Below, piece after piece: positions 1-7,899 of a stretch of DNA of 15,412 nucleotides. The notes under the pieces were generated by a model that saw nothing but the letters and a program-made list of their open reading frames with translations, did no database searches and was not told the origin of the DNA. Made by a program: the position numbers and the translations under genes. Every line of letters starts with the position of its first letter. Positions within the stretch are counted from its first letter, which is position 1. This DNA is from an uncultured Eubacteriales bacterium (GTDB taxonomy: Bacteria; Bacillota; Clostridia; Oscillospirales; Oscillospiraceae), in contig CAJLWS010000018.1 in the NCBI GenBank assembly GCA_905210385.1, forward strand, positions 1 to 15,412, read 5' to 3'.

Positions 1-443
1 CCGCCGGAGAGCAGGTGAGGGGCGTGGCGGGCGTACGCTGTCATGCCCACGGTGGCCAGGGCCTCATCCACCCGCTGGCGGATCTCGGGGGAGGGCACGC
101 CCAGGTTCTCCGGGGCGAAGGCCACATCCTCCTCCACCACGCTGGCCACGATCTGGTTGTCCGGGTTCTGGAACACCATGCCCACCCGGCGGCGGATGTC
201 CAGCAGGGGCGCCTCGTCGGCGGTGTCCATGCCATCCACGTACACCTTGCCGTCGGTGGGCAGGAGGATGGCGTTGAAGTGCTTGGCCAGGGTGGACTTG
301 CCCGAGCCGTTGTGGCCCAGGATGGCCACGAAGGAGCCGGGCTCGATGGTCAGGCTGATCCTGTCCAGCACCGTGGGGGCCACTCCCTCCTCGGTGGTAT
401 AGCGGAAGAGCAGGTCTTGGGTTTTGATGATGGGTTCTTTCAT
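1..443 (-). CDS. ecfA1: Energy-coupling factor transporter ATPase EcfA1, 5' part (cut by window edge)
   Basis: This is an ABC-type ATP-binding subunit of an ECF transporter, which powers uptake of vitamins or metal ions together with EcfA2, EcfT and a substrate-binding S protein at the cytoplasmic face of the membrane. Reading the minus strand from ATG at 443 gives [15 protein letters not shown], a Walker A motif GHNGSGKST at residues 43-51, and a Q-loop in FQNPDNQ (Q92), the ECF/CbiO-type sequence. The ABC signature LSGG begins exactly where the window ends, so Walker B and the C-terminal half lie outside. The start is supported by an AAAGG ribosome site just upstream. It lies 17 bases behind the methyltransferase stop and is probably cotranscribed with it. 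The choice of EcfA1 over EcfA2 is by resemblance only. Confidence 0.88.
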   Translation of the reverse strand, partial: MKEPIIKTQDLLFRYTTEEGVAPTVLDRISLTIEPGSFVAILGHNGSGKSTLAKHFNAILLPTDGKVYVDGMDTADEAPLLDIRRRVGMVFQNPDNQIVASVVEEDVAFAPENLGVPSPEIRQRVDEALATVGMTAYARHAPHLLSG

Positions 444-460
444 AGCGCAACCTTTACGAA

Positions 461-1312
461 TTAAAATGAAGTCCACCGTCCCGTCGCCCCGCAGGGCAGG
501 GCCAGGCCGCTGGCCGTCACCGGCAGGCCCAGCTCGTCGGACACCGTATGCCCGCCGAACCTGCCCCCGATGACAGATTGCAAAATATAGGTCAGCACCG
601 ACGGGGACAGCCCCGTGGTGTACGAGTTCAGGATGACAAACAGAGGCTGGTCGCTGAGTACCTGGGAGACCAGCTCCACGAAGGGGTACAGGTTGTCCTC
701 CAGTTTCCACACCTCGCCGGAGGGCCCCCGGCCGTAGGACGGCGGGTCCATGATGATGGCGTCGTACCGGCGGCCCCGGCGGATTTCCCGCTCCACGAAC
801 TTGCCGCAGTCGTCCACGATCCAGCGGATGGGCGCCTCCTCCAGCCCGGACAGCCTGGCGTTGTCCCGGGCCCACTGCACCATGCCGCGGGCCGCATCCA
901 CGTGGCACACGCTGGCGCAGGCCCCGGTGCCCCCGCCGGTGTAGGCGAACAGGTTCAGCACGCTCACCGGACGCCCGGCTTTTTGAATCAGCTCCCGGGC
1001 GAAGTCCCAGTTGGCCGCCTGCTCGGGGAACAGCCCCGTGTGCTTGAAGTTCATCAGCCCCACCTGGAACGTCAGGTTCCGGTAGCTCACCTGCCATCGG
1101 TCGGGCACGTGCTTGCTGGCCCAGGCCCCGCCACCAGTGCGGGAGCGGGCGTAGCGGGCGTCCGGTTTCTCCCAACCCGGCAGCCGCCGGGGGGTGGCCC
1201 AGATGGCCTGGGGGTCCGGGCGCACCAGGTACTGCCGGTCCCACCGCTCCAGCTTTTCCCCCCGGGAGCAGTCCAAAAGCTCGTAATCCTTCCACTGGTC
1301 CGCCATCCACAT
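461..1312 (-). CDS. Class I SAM-dependent methyltransferase, RlmI/RlmK-like, no PUA domain
   Basis: This is a Rossmann-fold methyltransferase of about 283 residues that probably modifies RNA. Motif I is [14 protein letters not shown] (residues 118-131) with the ribose-binding acid at D139, and motif IV is DPPSYGRG (189-196); both are typical of the Methyltrans_SAM family that includes RlmI and the RlmK half of RlmL. The motif VI region reads [10 protein letters not shown] (225-234) and lacks the TCS-type cysteine used by RNA m5C methyltransferases, so a C5-cytosine activity is doubtful. The open frame extends 16 codons further to a TTG at 1360, but that stretch overlaps the -10 box of a strong promoter. 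A GGAGG site 11 bases before the ATG at 1312 supports the shorter start. The exact substrate cannot be read from the sequence. Confidence 0.82.
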   Translation of the reverse strand: MWMADQWKDYELLDCSRGEKLERWDRQYLVRPDPQAIWATPRRLPGWEKPDARYARSRTGGGAWASKHVPDRWQVSYRNLTFQVGLMNFKHTGLFPEQAANWDFARELIQKAGRPVSVLNLFAYTGGGTGACASVCHVDAARGMVQWARDNARLSGLEEAPIRWIVDDCGKFVEREIRRGRRYDAIIMDPPSYGRGPSGEVWKLEDNLYPFVELVSQVLSDQPLFVILNSYTTGLSPSVLTYILQSVIGGRFGGHTVSDELGLPVTASGLALPCGATGRWTSF

Positions 1313-1351
1313 AGGCCTGGAACCCTCCAAATCCACATAATAATTCAGGAT

Positions 1352-1380
1352 ATTATACAATACTTTCTCCCTTCCGTCAA
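1352..1380 (-). promoter_or_regulatory. Sigma-70/SigA promoter of the methyltransferase-ecfA operon
   Basis: On the minus strand, TTGACG (1380-1375) is followed after exactly 17 bases by TATAAT (1357-1352). Transcription would begin near 1345, leaving a leader of about 33 bases with the GGAGG site before the ATG at 1312. This promoter excludes the upstream TTG as the translation start. Confidence 0.85.
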
Positions 1381-1448
1381 ATGGGAGGGGGCACTGACGG
1401 AGGCGGACAAAAAATTTGGAAAATGACAGAGAAATTTGTGAAAATCCC

Positions 1449-1477
1449 TTGTATTTTATAGGAGATACTGGTATATT
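1449..1477 (+). promoter_or_regulatory. Probable promoter of the SLH surface protein gene, extended -10
   Basis: TTGTAT (1449-1454), a 17-base spacer and TATATT (1472-1477) preceded by TGG give an extended -10 promoter pattern. The predicted start near 1484 leaves an approximately 87-base leader containing two inverted repeats before the AGGGAGGAG ribosome site at 1556-1564. Confidence 0.5.
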
Positions 1478-1505
1478 GATGATGCGGGAGAGGGGAAATT
1501 TGGCC

Positions 1506-1546
1506 TTTTTCGCGCGAAAAAGCTGCTGTTCACAGAATGAACAGCA
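1506..1546 (+). promoter_or_regulatory. Perfect 16-base palindrome followed by a 9-bp hairpin in the 5' leader
   Basis: TTTTTCGCGCGAAAAA (1506-1521) is a perfect palindrome and could be an operator or fold back. Three bases later TGCTGTTCA (1524-1532) pairs perfectly with TGAACAGCA (1538-1546) across a 5-base loop. Both lie between the promoter and the ribosome site of the surface protein gene, where they could control transcription or mRNA stability. No protein partner can be inferred. Confidence 0.5.
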
Positions 1547-1570
1547 CGTTGATTTAGGGAGGAGTCTGAA

Positions 1571-4393
1571 ATGAAAAAACGAGTGTTTTACATAATATTA
1601 GCGCTGGTTATGGTAATATCTATAATTCCCGTGGCGTTTGCCCAAGAAGGGGAGCCGTTTTCTGGCGAGGGTACACAGAATGCCCCCTATGAGATTTCTA
1701 ATGTTGCTGATTTGCAGGCGCTGGCCGACGCGGTAAATAATGGGACGGATTATTCAGATAAGTATTTTAAACTGACGGCGGATATCAATCTGTCTGGGGT
1801 GGAGTGGACGCCCATTGGTAGATTCCTTGGAAAGGATTCATCGACCTGTTTTTCCGGTACGTTTGATGGTGGCAGGCACACCATTTCAGGTCTGACAATT
1901 ACCAAGACATATGAGGGGGCAACAAATTATAGTTATGACGCTTACGGCCTGTTTGGCGCTGTGGGAAATGGAGCGACCATTTCTAATCTCACGATGGAAT
2001 CGCCTACAATTACACTTGACCAGGCGAAGAACGTCGGCGCGCTGGTTGGCGGAGTTGCGTATAACGCTACGAGAACCGAAGTGAAGATAACTAACGTTGT
2101 CGTAAACAATGCCACTGTACAGGCTAACGGCAGGGTCGGGGGTATCATCGGCTGGGTAATTGACTCGGTAAAGGGAGTTGAACTCAATAACTGCACTGTG
2201 AGCGGCGATATTTCTGCGGTGTATAACGAGTCCAAGGATGATGACGGCGATAAGGCAGGAGGCCTTGTGGGACACGCCCAGTCAAAGCTCACGATCGTCG
2301 GTTCCAGTTATACAAACGGCACTGTGAGCGCATACAGGGAGGCCGGTGGAATAGCTGGCAGATATGATAATGATGATGTAGCTATGACCATCCTGTCCTG
2401 CACGGTGGCCGACGCGACCATCCAGCAGGATAAAACGAACGGGGACCATGATGACCCGAGATGCGGCCAGCTTATAGGGCGGATTGACGACAGCAGCATC
2501 AATGCTGGCGGGAACGATTTTTCCGAAAATGTCACGGTTCTGGCGGATAATGCGCCAGCTGACGGCTTTGGAGAGACCAGTAGCGGAACTGTTACAAAAT
2601 ATGTTGCAAGAATCGGAAGTACTGGCTACACTGATCTTGCGACTGCCCTCACCGAGGCCAAGAGCGGTGATGTTGTCGATCTGTTGGCCGACGTGGAAGT
2701 CAGTTCTGTGGTCCAAGATTCAGCAGTACCCAACCAAAACCCTGCACTTAAGATCACAACCGGTATCACCTTGAATGGGAATGGCCACAGGATCAAAGCA
2801 GGAACCTTCACAATGGACGAAACCGGAAAGGCCATCAATAGTCTTCTGGATATTCAGAGTGTTACCGACACTGTGACGATCAACGATTTGACCATTGTAG
2901 GCAATGAAACCAATAAGCACGGTATCAATGTCTATCAATCTCAGAATGTTGTTCTGAACAATGTCACTAGTGAGAAGAACGGCTCCACGGGCCTGACTAT
3001 CAACCAATCCAAGGTGACTGCAACGAATTTCAATGCCAGCGGGAATAGAAGCCGGTGGTACTCTGTTGATGTTGGCAATGGGAGCGACAGCTCGTCGTTT
3101 ATTTTGAATAGTGGCAACATCGAGGGTGGTTTATTTGGCCTTCGCGCTCAAAGTGGTGCCTCTGTTACTGTGTACAATGGGTATGTTTCCATGCTAAGTG
3201 GCACTAGTGTCACTGTCGAGGGCGGTTCCTTCGGCGTGTCTGTAGCCCAGTATGTCGCGGACAGCCTGCACTACGAGGCCAATACCAATGGTGTCTACAC
3301 TTACCACAAGACTTTAAACGATGCTTTGGCCACCGGCGGCATGGTCCAGTCTGTGGACACCGCGAAGAAGCCCACCAGTGAGAAGCATACTCTGAAAGTG
3401 GAGAACAACGGCACCGCGATTGCCACGGTGGTTCTGGCTGAGGACGAGAGCTATACCCTCCCCGCCGCCCCAGAGCGCGGCGCCTACTGGTACTTCCTGG
3501 GCTGGAGCGACGGCAGTAAGATCTATCAGCCAGGTGATGATGTCACCATCAGCGGCGACACCACCTTCACCGCCCTGTGGCAGTACATTCCCCCTGCCGA
3601 CCCCAGCTATCAGATCACCATTCCCGCCACCGCCAACGGCGCCGTGACGGTGTCTCCCACCTCTGCCAAGGAGGATCAGGTGGTTACCATTACCATCACC
3701 CCCGACGAGGGGTTCGCCCTGGCCTCTCTCGCCGTCACCGACTTCTTCGGCAACCAGGTGGACATATCCCGCAACAGCGACGGAACCTATTCCTTCGTGA
3801 TGCCCGCCAGCCAGGTCACCGTGAGCGCCGTCTTCGTGCCCGCGCAGCTGCCCTTCACCGACGTGACGGAGGCCAACTGGTACTACGATGAGGTGTACTA
3901 CGTGTGGGCCAACGGGCTGATGCAGGGCACCAGCGCCACCACCTTCGGCCCCAATGTGGACACCACCCGGGCCATGGTGGTCACCATCCTGTGGCGGCTG
4001 GAGGGGGAGCCCGCCTCCGGTTATGACATGGACTACTCCGACGTGGCCGGCGGGGCGTGGTATGCCGACGCGGTGCGCTGGGCCACGGAGCACGGCATCG
4101 TCAACGGCTCCGAGGGGCAGTTCTATCCCGGCGGGACGGTCACCCGGGAGCAGCTGGCGGCGATGCTGTACCGCTACGCCCAGTACAAGGGCTATGACCT
4201 GACCGCCGGCGGCGACCTGTCCGGTTTTGCCGACGCCGGCGCCGTCTCCGGCTGGGCGGAGACCTCTCTGGCCTGGGCCGTGGGGCAGGGGCTGCTCCAG
4301 GGGTCCGACAGCCAAGTGGATCCCCAGGGTTCCGCCATCCGCGCCCAGACGGCCGCCATCCTCATGCGGTTCTGTGAGAACATGCTAGAATGA
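1571..4393 (+). CDS. Secreted SLH-domain cell-surface protein with GLUG-like, beta-helix and InlB-type repeats
   Basis: This is a 940-residue exported protein expected to sit on the cell wall. Residues 1-24 are a signal peptide (KKR, hydrophobic core, then VAFA with cleavage before Q25). Residues ~40-340 hold GLUG-like repeats (pattern NVADLQALADAV, GTFDGG.HTISGL, YGLFGAVG, GGLVG). Residues ~345-585 look like a right-handed beta-helix rich in N, T and G. Residues ~606-672 are a Listeria-Bacteroides InlB-type repeat (FLGWSDGS, TFTALW), and ~680-757 a second divergent repeat. Three SLH domains follow at ~761, ~821 and ~883, with TRAM, TREQ and IRAQ in place of the canonical TRAE; these bind secondary wall polymer. 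The role is probably adhesion or glycan contact. Base composition changes sharply near codon 590, AT-rich before and very GC-rich after. The start is set by AGGGAGGAG seven bases upstream. Confidence 0.88.
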   Translation: MKKRVFYIILALVMVISIIPVAFAQEGEPFSGEGTQNAPYEISNVADLQALADAVNNGTDYSDKYFKLTADINLSGVEWTPIGRFLGKDSSTCFSGTFDGGRHTISGLTITKTYEGATNYSYDAYGLFGAVGNGATISNLTMESPTITLDQAKNVGALVGGVAYNATRTEVKITNVVVNNATVQANGRVGGIIGWVIDSVKGVELNNCTVSGDISAVYNESKDDDGDKAGGLVGHAQSKLTIVGSSYTNGTVSAYREAGGIAGRYDNDDVAMTILSCTVADATIQQDKTNGDHDDPRCGQLIGRIDDSSINAGGNDFSENVTVLADNAPADGFGETSSGTVTKYVARIGSTGYTDLATALTEAKSGDVVDLLADVEVSSVVQDSAVPNQNPALKITTGITLNGNGHRIKAGTFTMDETGKAINSLLDIQSVTDTVTINDLTIVGNETNKHGINVYQSQNVVLNNVTSEKNGSTGLTINQSKVTATNFNASGNRSRWYSVDVGNGSDSSSFILNSGNIEGGLFGLRAQSGASVTVYNGYVSMLSGTSVTVEGGSFGVSVAQYVADSLHYEANTNGVYTYHKTLNDALATGGMVQSVDTAKKPTSEKHTLKVENNGTAIATVVLAEDESYTLPAAPERGAYWYFLGWSDGSKIYQPGDDVTISGDTTFTALWQYIPPADPSYQITIPATANGAVTVSPTSAKEDQVVTITITPDEGFALASLAVTDFFGNQVDISRNSDGTYSFVMPASQVTVSAVFVPAQLPFTDVTEANWYYDEVYYVWANGLMQGTSATTFGPNVDTTRAMVVTILWRLEGEPASGYDMDYSDVAGGAWYADAVRWATEHGIVNGSEGQFYPGGTVTREQLAAMLYRYAQYKGYDLTAGGDLSGFADAGAVSGWAETSLAWAVGQGLLQGSDSQVDPQGSAIRAQTAAILMRFCENMLE

Positions 4394-4497
4394 AAGACAG
4401 GGATGGGGCGGGAATTCCGCTCCGCTCCGCATGCGTTCCAATATGCGCTTATCCGCATAGATCCATGTGCTCTATGCCGCTCTGCGACAGAAAATAT

Positions 4498-4563
4498 GGC
4501 CAAAAACTCTCCCGCCCTTTGCCGAAAAGCTGTGATCGGTAAAGGGCGGGAGAATTTTTGGCC
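4498..4563. terminator. Bidirectional rho-independent terminator between converging genes
   Basis: Arms 4498-4524 and 4537-4563 pair over 27 positions with only two mismatches around a 12-base loop. The core is CTCCCGCCCTTT with AAAGGGCGGGAG, flanked by A-runs on the left and TTTTT on the right, so each strand has a GC stem followed by U residues. It lies between the surface protein (ending 4393) and the converging lysR (ending 4615). Bases 4394-4497 hold no convincing gene. Confidence 0.85.
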
Positions 4564-4614
4564 TCTGTTCCCAGTGTGCGATTGAAAACTGAAGGGGTTG
4601 TCGGCAATGAAACG

Positions 4615-5460
4615 TCACTTTGCCAGAAATGGTTTGAAAAAAGCGCCCAAATCGGTTTGGCCGGAGGTTTTGCATAGACAGTAGTAGGTAACATTCGCTT
4701 CCTCATCGAGAATAGGGATATTGACGCGGTTGGTGGGGTTTCCCTCTCGACGGAGGACTACATCTGTCACAAAGTTGGGCAACGCGGAAGACCTAACAAG
4801 CTCCTCAAACGCGATATCTTCCTGCTCCAGAAAACGCGTATCGGGCATTTTTTTATCCGCAATATCCCGCCAAAATCCAAGCCGGTTGCGCAAAAGCATG
4901 GTCTCGCCGTTGAGGTCCTTCATGTATAGCGCCTTGCGGCCGGACAAAGGATGCGCCGGCGGCAGGGAGAAAAAGAGATGCTCCTCCCCGTACTTAACAC
5001 AGGTAATTCCGGATTCTTCCACGGGAAATGGCAGAACGATCAGTTGATAGACGTTATCCCGCAGGCCCTGGAGAAGCACTCCATTCTCCCGGATCTCCGA
5101 GGAAATCGTCATATCGGGGTAGAGACCAGACAGAACCGGAGGAATCTCCCAGAGGGGAACGGGGGCGCAGGAGCCAATGAGAATCGTCCTCTGACTGCGG
5201 TCAAATGCCTGAATGCGACTGATCATGCTCCGGGATTGACCGACGATCTGCTGCGCATACTCTACGGCCAGCCTGCCGTTTTCATTGAGTTCAACCCGAT
5301 TCTTCTGCCGGAGGAACAGTGGGACCTTTAGCTCAGCCTCCAGCCGCTGCATGGAGCGGCTGAGAGCCGGCTGCGAGATATGAAGCCGGTCCGCCGCGTT
5401 GGACAGCGTCCCGCACTCCGCGACAGCTAATAGCTGCTCTAGCTGGTACAGCTCAAACAT
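4615..5460 (-). CDS. LysR-family transcriptional regulator
   Basis: This is a 281-residue DNA-binding regulator of normal LysR length. The N-terminal winged helix-turn-helix covers residues ~1-60 (FELYQLEQLLAVAE, then LSNAADRLHISQPALSRSMQ, then LFLRQ). The C-terminal two-lobed effector domain covers ~85-281 and would bind a small-molecule co-inducer. The ATG at 5460 is chosen over the GTG at 5472 because that GTG is part of an AGGAGGTG ribosome site nine bases upstream of the ATG. It is transcribed away from the aldo/keto reductase cluster, the standard arrangement in which a LysR protein represses itself and activates the divergent operon. The co-inducer is presumably a substrate or product of the cluster. 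Confidence 0.93.
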   Translation of the reverse strand: MFELYQLEQLLAVAECGTLSNAADRLHISQPALSRSMQRLEAELKVPLFLRQKNRVELNENGRLAVEYAQQIVGQSRSMISRIQAFDRSQRTILIGSCAPVPLWEIPPVLSGLYPDMTISSEIRENGVLLQGLRDNVYQLIVLPFPVEESGITCVKYGEEHLFFSLPPAHPLSGRKALYMKDLNGETMLLRNRLGFWRDIADKKMPDTRFLEQEDIAFEELVRSSALPNFVTDVVLRREGNPTNRVNIPILDEEANVTYYCLCKTSGQTDLGAFFKPFLAK

Positions 5461-5483
5461 ATATCCAGGCACCTCCTGGGGCT

Positions 5484-5512
5484 ATTGTATCAATAGTTTG
5501 GATGGATTGCAA
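5484..5512 (-). promoter_or_regulatory. Promoter of the lysR gene
   Basis: On the minus strand TTGCAA (5512-5507) and TACAAT (5489-5484) are separated by 17 bases, giving a very good SigA match. Transcription would begin about 17 bases before the start codon, leaving just enough leader for the AGGAGGTG site. Confidence 0.75.
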
Positions 5513-5531
5513 GAATCAGTATGCGCTTTAG

Positions 5532-5549
5532 TTATAGTACTCTGCATAA
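5532..5549. promoter_or_regulatory. Candidate LysR operator, TTAT-N10-ATAA
   Basis: In the 167-base divergent intergenic region, TTAT (5532-5535) and ATAA (5546-5549) form an interrupted palindrome that contains the T-N11-A core of LysR-type boxes. AGTAC at 5536-5540 is repeated inverted as GTACT at 5553-5557 and again at 5558-5562, possibly an activation half-site. A weak plus-strand promoter TGTACT (5557-5562), 17 bases, TAAAAT (5580-5585) follows, so the operator would sit near -50, where a LysR activator acts. Confidence 0.5.
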
Positions 5550-5627
5550 TTGGTACTGTACTTTACGAAAAACTGGGGCTAAAATACACATATCAGCTGG
5601 AAATGAGACAAAAGGAGGCTTGACACC

Positions 5628-6479
5628 ATGCAGTACAGAATACTCTCCAACGGTGTGGAGCTGCCAATGATCGGTTACGGCACATTTCAGATCAAAGACG
5701 CTGCACGGTGTGAGCAGTGTGTGTCAGAGGCTCTGGAGATGGGCTATAGGCTGTTTGATACTGCGGCTTCCTATGAAAATGAGGCAGCGATAGGCGCGGC
5801 GCTTCGGACTTCCGGACTGCCCAGAGAGGAGTGGTTTGCCATCACCAAGCTGTGGGTCCAGGACGCCGGGTACGACGGTACCCTGAGGGCCTTTGAAGCC
5901 TCCCTCAAAAAGCTGGGTTTGGACTACATAGACCTGTATCTGATCCATCAGCCTTTTGGGGATTACTACGGCGCCTGGCGGGCTATGGAGCGGCTGTACC
6001 GGGAGGGTGCTGTCCGGGCCATAGGGGTGAGTAATTTCACTCCGGAACGCCTGGTAGATCTGTGCATGAACCAGGAGATCAGGCCCATGGTGAATCAGAT
6101 CGAGATCCATCCATTTTTTCAGCAGAACACCGCGTTGCGGGTCATGGAGGACTATGGTGTGACCCCTCAGGCATGGGGGCCCTTTTCCGAGGCCCAGCGC
6201 GACATCTTCCATCACAGGACGCTGGCCAAAATCGCCGATAGGCACGGCAAGACCACAGCCCAGGTCATCCTCCGCTGGCATCTCCAGCGGGGGGTCCCAA
6301 CCATTCCAAAAACGGTCCACAAAGCACGAATGGCAGAGAATTTGGACATTTTTAATTTTGAGCTGACCGAGAAGGAAATGGAGAGCGTCGCCGGAATGGA
6401 CATCGGCTACAGCGAGATCATTGACCACCATTGCTTTTCCACCGCAAGACAGCTGAACAGTGTCAAAATCCATGGATGA
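5628..6479 (+). CDS. Aldo/keto reductase (first of the cluster)
   Basis: This is a cytoplasmic NAD(P)H-dependent carbonyl reductase of 283 residues, the usual size for the AKR5-like (2,5-diketogluconate reductase-type) group. The catalytic tetrad is complete: D44 in FDTA, Y49 in SYENE, K74 in TKLW and H107 in LIHQP. The cofactor-side motifs GVSNF, NQIEIHPFFQQ and IPKTVHKARMAEN are present. The start follows AAAAGGAGG. It is the first gene downstream of the divergent LysR promoter region and is probably the leading gene of the operon. It resembles the third reductase (7900-8760) along its whole length, so the two are likely paralogs. The substrate, an aldehyde or ketone, is not readable; assignment to a named enzyme would be guesswork. 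Confidence 0.93.
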   Translation: MQYRILSNGVELPMIGYGTFQIKDAARCEQCVSEALEMGYRLFDTAASYENEAAIGAALRTSGLPREEWFAITKLWVQDAGYDGTLRAFEASLKKLGLDYIDLYLIHQPFGDYYGAWRAMERLYREGAVRAIGVSNFTPERLVDLCMNQEIRPMVNQIEIHPFFQQNTALRVMEDYGVTPQAWGPFSEAQRDIFHHRTLAKIADRHGKTTAQVILRWHLQRGVPTIPKTVHKARMAENLDIFNFELTEKEMESVAGMDIGYSEIIDHHCFSTARQLNSVKIHG

Positions 6480-6593
6480 CAACGCCCGGCCTGAGATCGC
6501 CGGAGTAGGAAAGGATAAGATATCCGTTTCTGCGGTTGTGTTTTCCATCCCCACCGCTGTCCCTTCCACTACCTGATGAGGACTGCGCAGCCA

Positions 6594-6624
6594 TTGATCA
6601 GAAGTTCTACCATTGATTGATCAA
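6594..6624. repeat. Inverted repeat TTGATCA / TGATCAA before the second reductase gene
   Basis: TTGATCA (6594-6600) and TGATCAA (6618-6624) are perfect inverted copies 17 bases apart, about 30 bases before the ATG at 6651. They could bind a dimeric regulator or form a weak hairpin. No clear promoter was found in the 171-base gap, so the downstream gene is probably read through from the first reductase. Confidence 0.35.
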
Positions 6625-6650
6625 CGGGTATTCTTGAGAGGAGGATCTAT

Positions 6651-7753
6651 ATGATCTATAAGCAGTTTCAGGACCTCCAGCTCTCCCGCTTGGGTATGGG
6701 CAACATGCGCCTGCCGGTGAGCCGGGGGAAAATTGACAGACAGAAGGCGCGGGCGATCATCGGCTACGCCATGGAGCAAGGCGTCAACTACTATGACACC
6801 GCCTATGTCTACCACTCCGGGGAATCGGAATCCTTTCTGGGTGAGGCCCTGAGCGGGTATCCCCGGGACAGCTACTATCTGGGCACCAAGTTCTATGTAA
6901 TGGCCAACCCCAACATTGAGCAGGTCTTTGAGGAACAGCTCCGCAAACTCCGCACGGACTACATTGATTTTACCTGATCCACTGCGTCAACGAGGAGACC
7001 ATCGGCGCCTATATGGCACAGGATCGACGCTACATGGACTTCCTGCTGGAGCAGAAGGCCAAGGGCCGCATTCGCCACATTGGGTTCTCTTCCCATGGAA
7101 AACCGGAGACTCTGGAGAAGTTCCTGAACTGGTCGGATGCTTTCGAGTTTGTCCAGATCCAGCTGAACTATCTGGACTGGACTATGCAGAACGCCAAGCG
7201 GCAGTATGAGATCATCACCGAATACGGCTTGCCCGTCTGGGTCATGGAGCCGGTGCGGGGCGGCCGGCTGGCCTCCCTGGGGGAGAAGTGCGACGCCATG
7301 CTGAAGCAGGCGAAGCCTGACTGGTCCATCCCTGCCTGGGCCTTCCACTGGCTGATGGGCCTGCCCAATGTGACCATGATTCTCAGCGGCATGACCACCA
7401 TGGAACAAGTCCGGGACAATGTGGCTACCTTCCAGACGGAGGAGGCGCTGACACCGGAGGAGAAGATGCTGCTCACCAATGTGGCCGCCGGCTACCAGTC
7501 CCGCCTGGCGGTGCCCTGCACGGCCTGCCGCTACTGCTGCGACGGCTGCCCGGAGCGCATTGACATTCCCCGGTGGATGAACCTATACAATGAACTGCAC
7601 CTGACCCATGACAAAGGAGCTTGGGAAAAAGCCATGGAGGATGTGGTCAACCCCGCCGCCTGCATCGGCTGCGGCCAGTGTACCTCCCATTGCCCCCAGA
7701 GCATCGATGTGCCCGGATATCTGCACAAGCTGACCAGTTGGCCAGTAAGCTGA
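6651..7753 (+). pseudogene. Aldo/keto reductase with C-terminal 2[4Fe-4S] ferredoxin domain, broken by a 1-base frameshift
   Basis: Two frames, 6651-6977 and the continuation ending at 7753, together encode one 367-residue protein of a known clostridial architecture. Residues 1-~285 are an AKR barrel with D49, Y54, K80 and, in the second frame, H111 (LIHC). Residues 290-301 (CTACRYCCDGCP) and 338-349 (CIGCGQCTSHCP) are two iron-sulfur cluster motifs, so electrons may pass between ferredoxin-like centres and the reductase. The break is at a run of four T at 6968-6971: frame 0 reads DYIDFT then stop, while five T would give DYIDFYLIH, the family consensus. Everything else is intact, so this is either a recent mutation, a sequencing error, or rarely a -1 slip on U-UUU. 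The start follows GAGAGGAGG. Confidence 0.85.
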
Positions 7754-7793
7754 TCGATCAATGTTACTATCTCAGGAAAGAAGTGTCAAAGTT

Positions 7794-7838
7794 ATGGAAA
7801 AACTGCGTGAAAAAGTAGCGGTCGTCACCGGCGGCTAA
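7794..7838 (+). pseudogene. Relic of a short-chain dehydrogenase/reductase (first 14 codons)
   Basis: ATG at 7794 reads MEKLREKVAVVTGG and then a TAA at 7836. The sequence KVAVVTGG is the start of the SDR nucleotide-binding motif TGxxxGIG, and in intact SDR genes it lies at just this distance from the start. After the stop no recognisable SDR sequence remains before the next gene at 7900. The best reading is that an SDR gene was once here and all but its first 45 bases was deleted. The tract is short, so chance resemblance remains possible. Confidence 0.5.
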
Positions 7839-7899
7839 GGTGCGAAAAACAAAGTCAGGTATACTCTAATATTTTTATTCGAAACAGGAGGAAACGATC

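Noticed and set aside
548..1426. 292-codon plus-strand frame
   Set aside because: It is antisense to the methyltransferase, with Pro/Gly/Val-rich composition and no domain.
3314..4315. 333-codon open frame on the minus strand
   Set aside because: It lies antisense to the GC-rich InlB-repeat/SLH coding region, is full of G, H and V low-complexity, and has no family features; a typical shadow frame.
1571..4393. Possible tandem DNA repeats or CRISPR-like array in the surface protein gene
   Set aside because: Repeats are at protein level only (GLUG-like, SLH); no regularly spaced identical DNA repeats were seen here or elsewhere in the window.
4403..4585. Short frames on both strands after the surface protein gene
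   Set aside because: They are produced by the terminator inverted repeat and have no ribosome site.
5399..5623. 74-codon plus-strand frame with a hydrophobic stretch, ending just before the first reductase
   Set aside because: It begins inside lysR on the opposite strand and covers both promoters and the operator; no ribosome site is evident.
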